Positions 5,528-7,695 of a stretch of DNA of 7,695 nucleotides are shown piece after piece. Position numbers and translations under genes: made by a program. The notes below the pieces were generated by a model, which was not told where the DNA came from, did no database searches, and saw only the letters and a program-made list of their open reading frames with translations. Position 1 is the first letter of the stretch, and the number at the start of each line of letters is the position of its first letter. The stretch lies in contig JBAZOJ010000178.1 in assembly GCA_041648755.1 (NCBI GenBank), positions 1 to 7,695 on the forward strand, in the 5' to 3' direction. Source of the stretch: JBAZOJ01 sp041648755 (GTDB taxonomy: Bacteria; Planctomycetota; B143-G9).

Positions 5528-6834
5528 AGAAGAAACTGACAGTCGCCGTGGCATCAGTCGGTGTTCTCGTTGTGATGATCATGTACTTGACGGGGGTATT
5601 CACCTCCGGCCGCATTTATCCAACCGGGCAGCTTGATGTGACTGGTGAGCCCTGGAGGGGCATCGGTCTGACCATTAGTCCGGAGGAGATCACAGATACT
5701 TACCTTGGTGTTGGTACTGTGAGATCAACCACTCAGTCGATCATCTCCGGGCAGGTGAATGGCAACATTGTTGCGGTCTCAGTAATGGACGGAGACCGGG
5801 TTAGCAAGGGGCAGAAACTTCTGAAGGGGGATGACAGAGAGGCTATGACGATGCTGCGGGAAGCAGAGAAGGGCCTTGAAGCCTCGAAAATTGCCAAGCA
5901 GCAGGCAGGTTCTCTGTTGTTGCAGGCGCAGGCACAGTATTCACAGGCTATTGCGGGGAAACGTATGGCCGAGCAGGCTATGGCGCAGGCTGAACAGTCT
6001 GCGGTAGCGGCCGAGGAGAATGCCCGGCGCGCCAAGAGCGAGTTTCTCAGAGTCGAGGAGTTGTTCAAAAAGGGCTCTGAAAGCCCGCAGAACTACGAGG
6101 CGATGAAGGCCACTTACGTGGCGGCCGAGGCCCAGGCTGAGCAGGCGCGGATTGCCATCAAGACCGCTGATGCGGGCATTCGGCAGGCCGAGGAGTCTGT
6201 CAAGGCATCCGCGGAGGGCGTGAATCAGGCTTCGTCCGGAATAGAAGTCGCGGGGTTGGGGATTGAGCGGGCAGAGCAGGTTCTTGAGCGCGCAAGGATA
6301 GCATTCTCTTACACGGAAGTTGTCTCACCCGCGGACGGATTCATCGGGCAGACATTTGTTGAAACAGGCGATTTGGTGTTTCCCGGAAAGCCCCTTGTCG
6401 AGTTCTACTCGCGCGATGGATTTGAGGTCGTGACATACGCCCGTGAAGCGCTCTTCGACAAAGTCAGGGTCGGTGACAGGCTGGAAGTCAGGCTTGAATC
6501 GCTGAACAAGACAGTGGAAGGGCTGGTCAAGGAGGTCGTTCCTTCTGCCGATCCGGTCAGCAGAACCTTTATGGTCAAAGTGAGTATTCCGAAGGATGAC
6601 CGCTTCCTGCCCGGCATGTTTGCGAGAGTCGCCATCCCGGTTGAGAAGAGGATGGCGATCCTGATTCCGCCAGGCGCTGTCAAGCGAGTGGGAATGATTG
6701 AGACTGTAGTTGTCCGTGATGGCGATTTGTGCCGGGTCAGGTACATCAGGCTCGGCCGGATGTACGGGAACCGGATCGAGGTTATCAGCGGACTGCACGG
6801 CGGCGAAGTGGTTTCCTTGGGGGAGGCTGAGTAA
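5524..6834 (+). CDS. RND efflux periplasmic adaptor (HlyD/AcrA-type membrane fusion protein) with long coiled-coil hairpin
   Basis: I place the start at the ATG at 5524, which overlaps the arsR stop as ATGA, follows a GGAG site, and begins a natural membrane anchor (MKKKLTVAVASVGVLVVMIM). An in-frame ATG 54 nt upstream lies inside arsR and would put charged residues before the anchor. The product is 436 residues with no lipobox. The first lipoyl half (SGQVNGNI to GQKLLKGDD) is at about 75-104 and the second (VVSPADGFIGQTFVETGDLV) at about 266-285. A coiled-coil hairpin of about 105-260 lies between them, with a turn near 183-190. Beta-barrel (about 295-372) and membrane-proximal (about 373-436) domains follow. 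The hairpin tip holds R176, L180 and S187, the R-x3-L-x6-S pattern through which AcrA-like adaptors contact TolC, followed by Y191. The protein links the inner-membrane pump to an outer-membrane channel. The RND gene overlaps its stop by one base. Confidence 0.94.
   Translation: MKKKLTVAVASVGVLVVMIMYLTGVFTSGRIYPTGQLDVTGEPWRGIGLTISPEEITDTYLGVGTVRSTTQSIISGQVNGNIVAVSVMDGDRVSKGQKLLKGDDREAMTMLREAEKGLEASKIAKQQAGSLLLQAQAQYSQAIAGKRMAEQAMAQAEQSAVAAEENARRAKSEFLRVEELFKKGSESPQNYEAMKATYVAAEAQAEQARIAIKTADAGIRQAEESVKASAEGVNQASSGIEVAGLGIERAEQVLERARIAFSYTEVVSPADGFIGQTFVETGDLVFPGKPLVEFYSRDGFEVVTYAREALFDKVRVGDRLEVRLESLNKTVEGLVKEVVPSADPVSRTFMVKVSIPKDDRFLPGMFARVAIPVEKRMAILIPPGAVKRVGMIETVVVRDGDLCRVRYIRLGRMYGNRIEVISGLHGGEVVSLGEAE
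6163..6288 (+). repeat. Three tandem 14-residue repeats in the adaptor's second hairpin helix
   Basis: The encoded residues 214-227 (TADAGIRQAEESVK), 228-241 (ASAEGVNQASSGIE) and 242-255 (VAGLGIERAEQVLE) align without gaps. Each has Gly at position 5, Ile/Val at 6, Ala at 9 and an aliphatic residue at 13. A weaker copy precedes them at 200-213. The DNA copies (42 bp each) differ considerably, so this is an old duplication or a strong coiled-coil periodicity rather than a recent expansion. Confidence 0.6.
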
Positions 6835-7695
6835 TGCAGCACAAGGGTGGAATTATCCGGCATACAGTGGACTTTTTCCTGGAGACGCGCAACTCAGTAT
6901 TGCTGCTGATTCTTGCGCTGTCGCTGGGCGCTGCCGCAGTGTTGATGATGCCACGGGAAGAAGAACCGCAAATCATCGTTCCTCTCGCGGATGTGTACGT
7001 GTATTTCCCGGGAGCCAGCTCCAAGGAAGTGGAGACATTGGTCGCAACTCCTCTGGAAAGGCTCCTTTGGCAAATAGACGGGGTGGAATACGTCTATTCC
7101 ACCTCATACAGAGATTTCGCCGTGGTGACAGTGCGTTTCTTTGTTGGAGAGAATCGCGAAGATTCACTGGTGAAGCTCTACAACAAGATCCAGCAGAACA
7201 TTGACTCCGTGCCGCAGGGAGTCTCTTCATGGCTTGTGAAGCCGATTGAGGTCGACGATGTTCCCATCGTGACATTGACGCTGCACTCCAAGGAACATGA
7301 TGACCATGAGTTGTACCGTATGGGTGAGGAATTGCTCGGGCGGCTCGACGCAGTAAAGAACATCTCTCGAAGTGGCATCACTGGCGGGCGAAAGCGCGAA
7401 ATGCGCGTCGAAATCGACCCGGATCAGTGCTCTGCCATGCAGGTTTCACCACTTCTGGTTGCACAACTTCTGGGAGCAGCGGACTCGTCGCTGACCGCAG
7501 GGAAGTTCGAAAAGACGAACCGGGAGTTTTCCGTGACAACAGGTCCATTCCTGCTGTCTCGCAACGATGTGGAAGCCCTGGTTGTTGGGTCATACCAGGG
7601 CCGCCCTGTGTACTTGCGCGATGTCGGAAAAGTCTCGGACGGACCGGAGGATTCGTGGAATCACACCAGGTTTGGCCTTGGACCTGCCTCAGGAG
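6834..7695 (+). CDS. RND-family efflux transporter permease, N-terminal part (continues beyond the window)
   Basis: Reading from the ATG at 6834 (TAATG overlap with the adaptor stop) the frame stays open to the window edge, giving 287 codons of a protein usually over 1000 residues. The first transmembrane helix is at about 20-40 (SVLLLILALSLGAAAVLMMP). It is followed by the RND signature region PREEEPQI (40-47) and VYFPGASSKEVETLVATPLE (56-75), then IDGVEYVYSTS (81-91). This is the start of the porter domain; the region from about 140 to 287, with VEIDPDQC (192-199) and PVYLRDVGKVSDGPED (258-273), fits the PN2 and docking subdomains. RND pumps are trimeric inner-membrane proton antiporters. 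The proton-relay residues in TM4 and the substrate pocket are beyond the window, so the substrate cannot be inferred. The REEEPQI variant is common in pumps paired with ArsR or TetR regulators, but this does not fix the substrate. Confidence 0.94.
   Translation, partial: MQHKGGIIRHTVDFFLETRNSVLLLILALSLGAAAVLMMPREEEPQIIVPLADVYVYFPGASSKEVETLVATPLERLLWQIDGVEYVYSTSYRDFAVVTVRFFVGENREDSLVKLYNKIQQNIDSVPQGVSSWLVKPIEVDDVPIVTLTLHSKEHDDHELYRMGEELLGRLDAVKNISRSGITGGRKREMRVEIDPDQCSAMQVSPLLVAQLLGAADSSLTAGKFEKTNREFSVTTGPFLLSRNDVEALVVGSYQGRPVYLRDVGKVSDGPEDSWNHTRFGLGPASG

Noticed and set aside
6710..7204. Plus-strand open frame of 164 codons across the adaptor-RND junction
   Set aside because: It overlaps the ends of two clearly recognised proteins in another frame and shows no domain.

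Overview
The window comes from a bacterium with a Gram-negative envelope. The evidence is the start of an RND efflux pump and its periplasmic adaptor, whose hairpin tip carries the residues known to dock onto TolC-type outer-membrane channels. Base composition looks moderately GC-rich (mid-50s percent by eye, not computed). No gene ties the DNA to a known genus. The mix (sigma-54 activator, membrane-anchored HEAT-repeat protein, Obg, gamma-carbonic anhydrase, ArsR-controlled RND pump) would suit many lineages, including uncultured ones, so I make no taxonomic claim. Coding density is very high, and there are no mobile elements, tRNA, rRNA or CRISPR repeats.

The layout is two divergent gene clusters that start from a region of about 100 bp at 3459-3562. 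The minus-strand cluster runs leftwards through three tightly spaced genes: a membrane-anchored HEAT-like repeat protein (1944-3458), a ketopantoate-reductase-family oxidoreductase (1006-1920) and a GAF-domain sigma-54 activator (1-1009, cut by the window edge). The reductase stop and the activator start overlap as ATGA. The plus-strand cluster begins with a gamma-class carbonic anhydrase-like protein (3563-4099), followed 2 bp later by the GTPase Obg (4102-5103).

After 94 non-coding bp with a convincing sigma-70-type promoter, a second plus-strand unit begins. It contains an ArsR-family repressor (5198-5527), an RND periplasmic adaptor (5524-6834, ATGA overlap) and an RND inner-membrane transporter (6834 onward, 1-bp TAATG overlap, cut by the window edge). 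The repressor is probably an autoregulator of this efflux operon. The pump's substrate cannot be read from the sequence. A TolC-like partner is expected but is not in the window.

Nothing here is clearly a new type of system. The points most worth a second look are the adaptor's unusually long, internally repetitive hairpin, an ArsR repressor without the classical metal-binding box but with a C-terminal CxxxC pair, and the coupling of an active-site-variant KPR-family enzyme to a sigma-54 activator and a HEAT-repeat protein.
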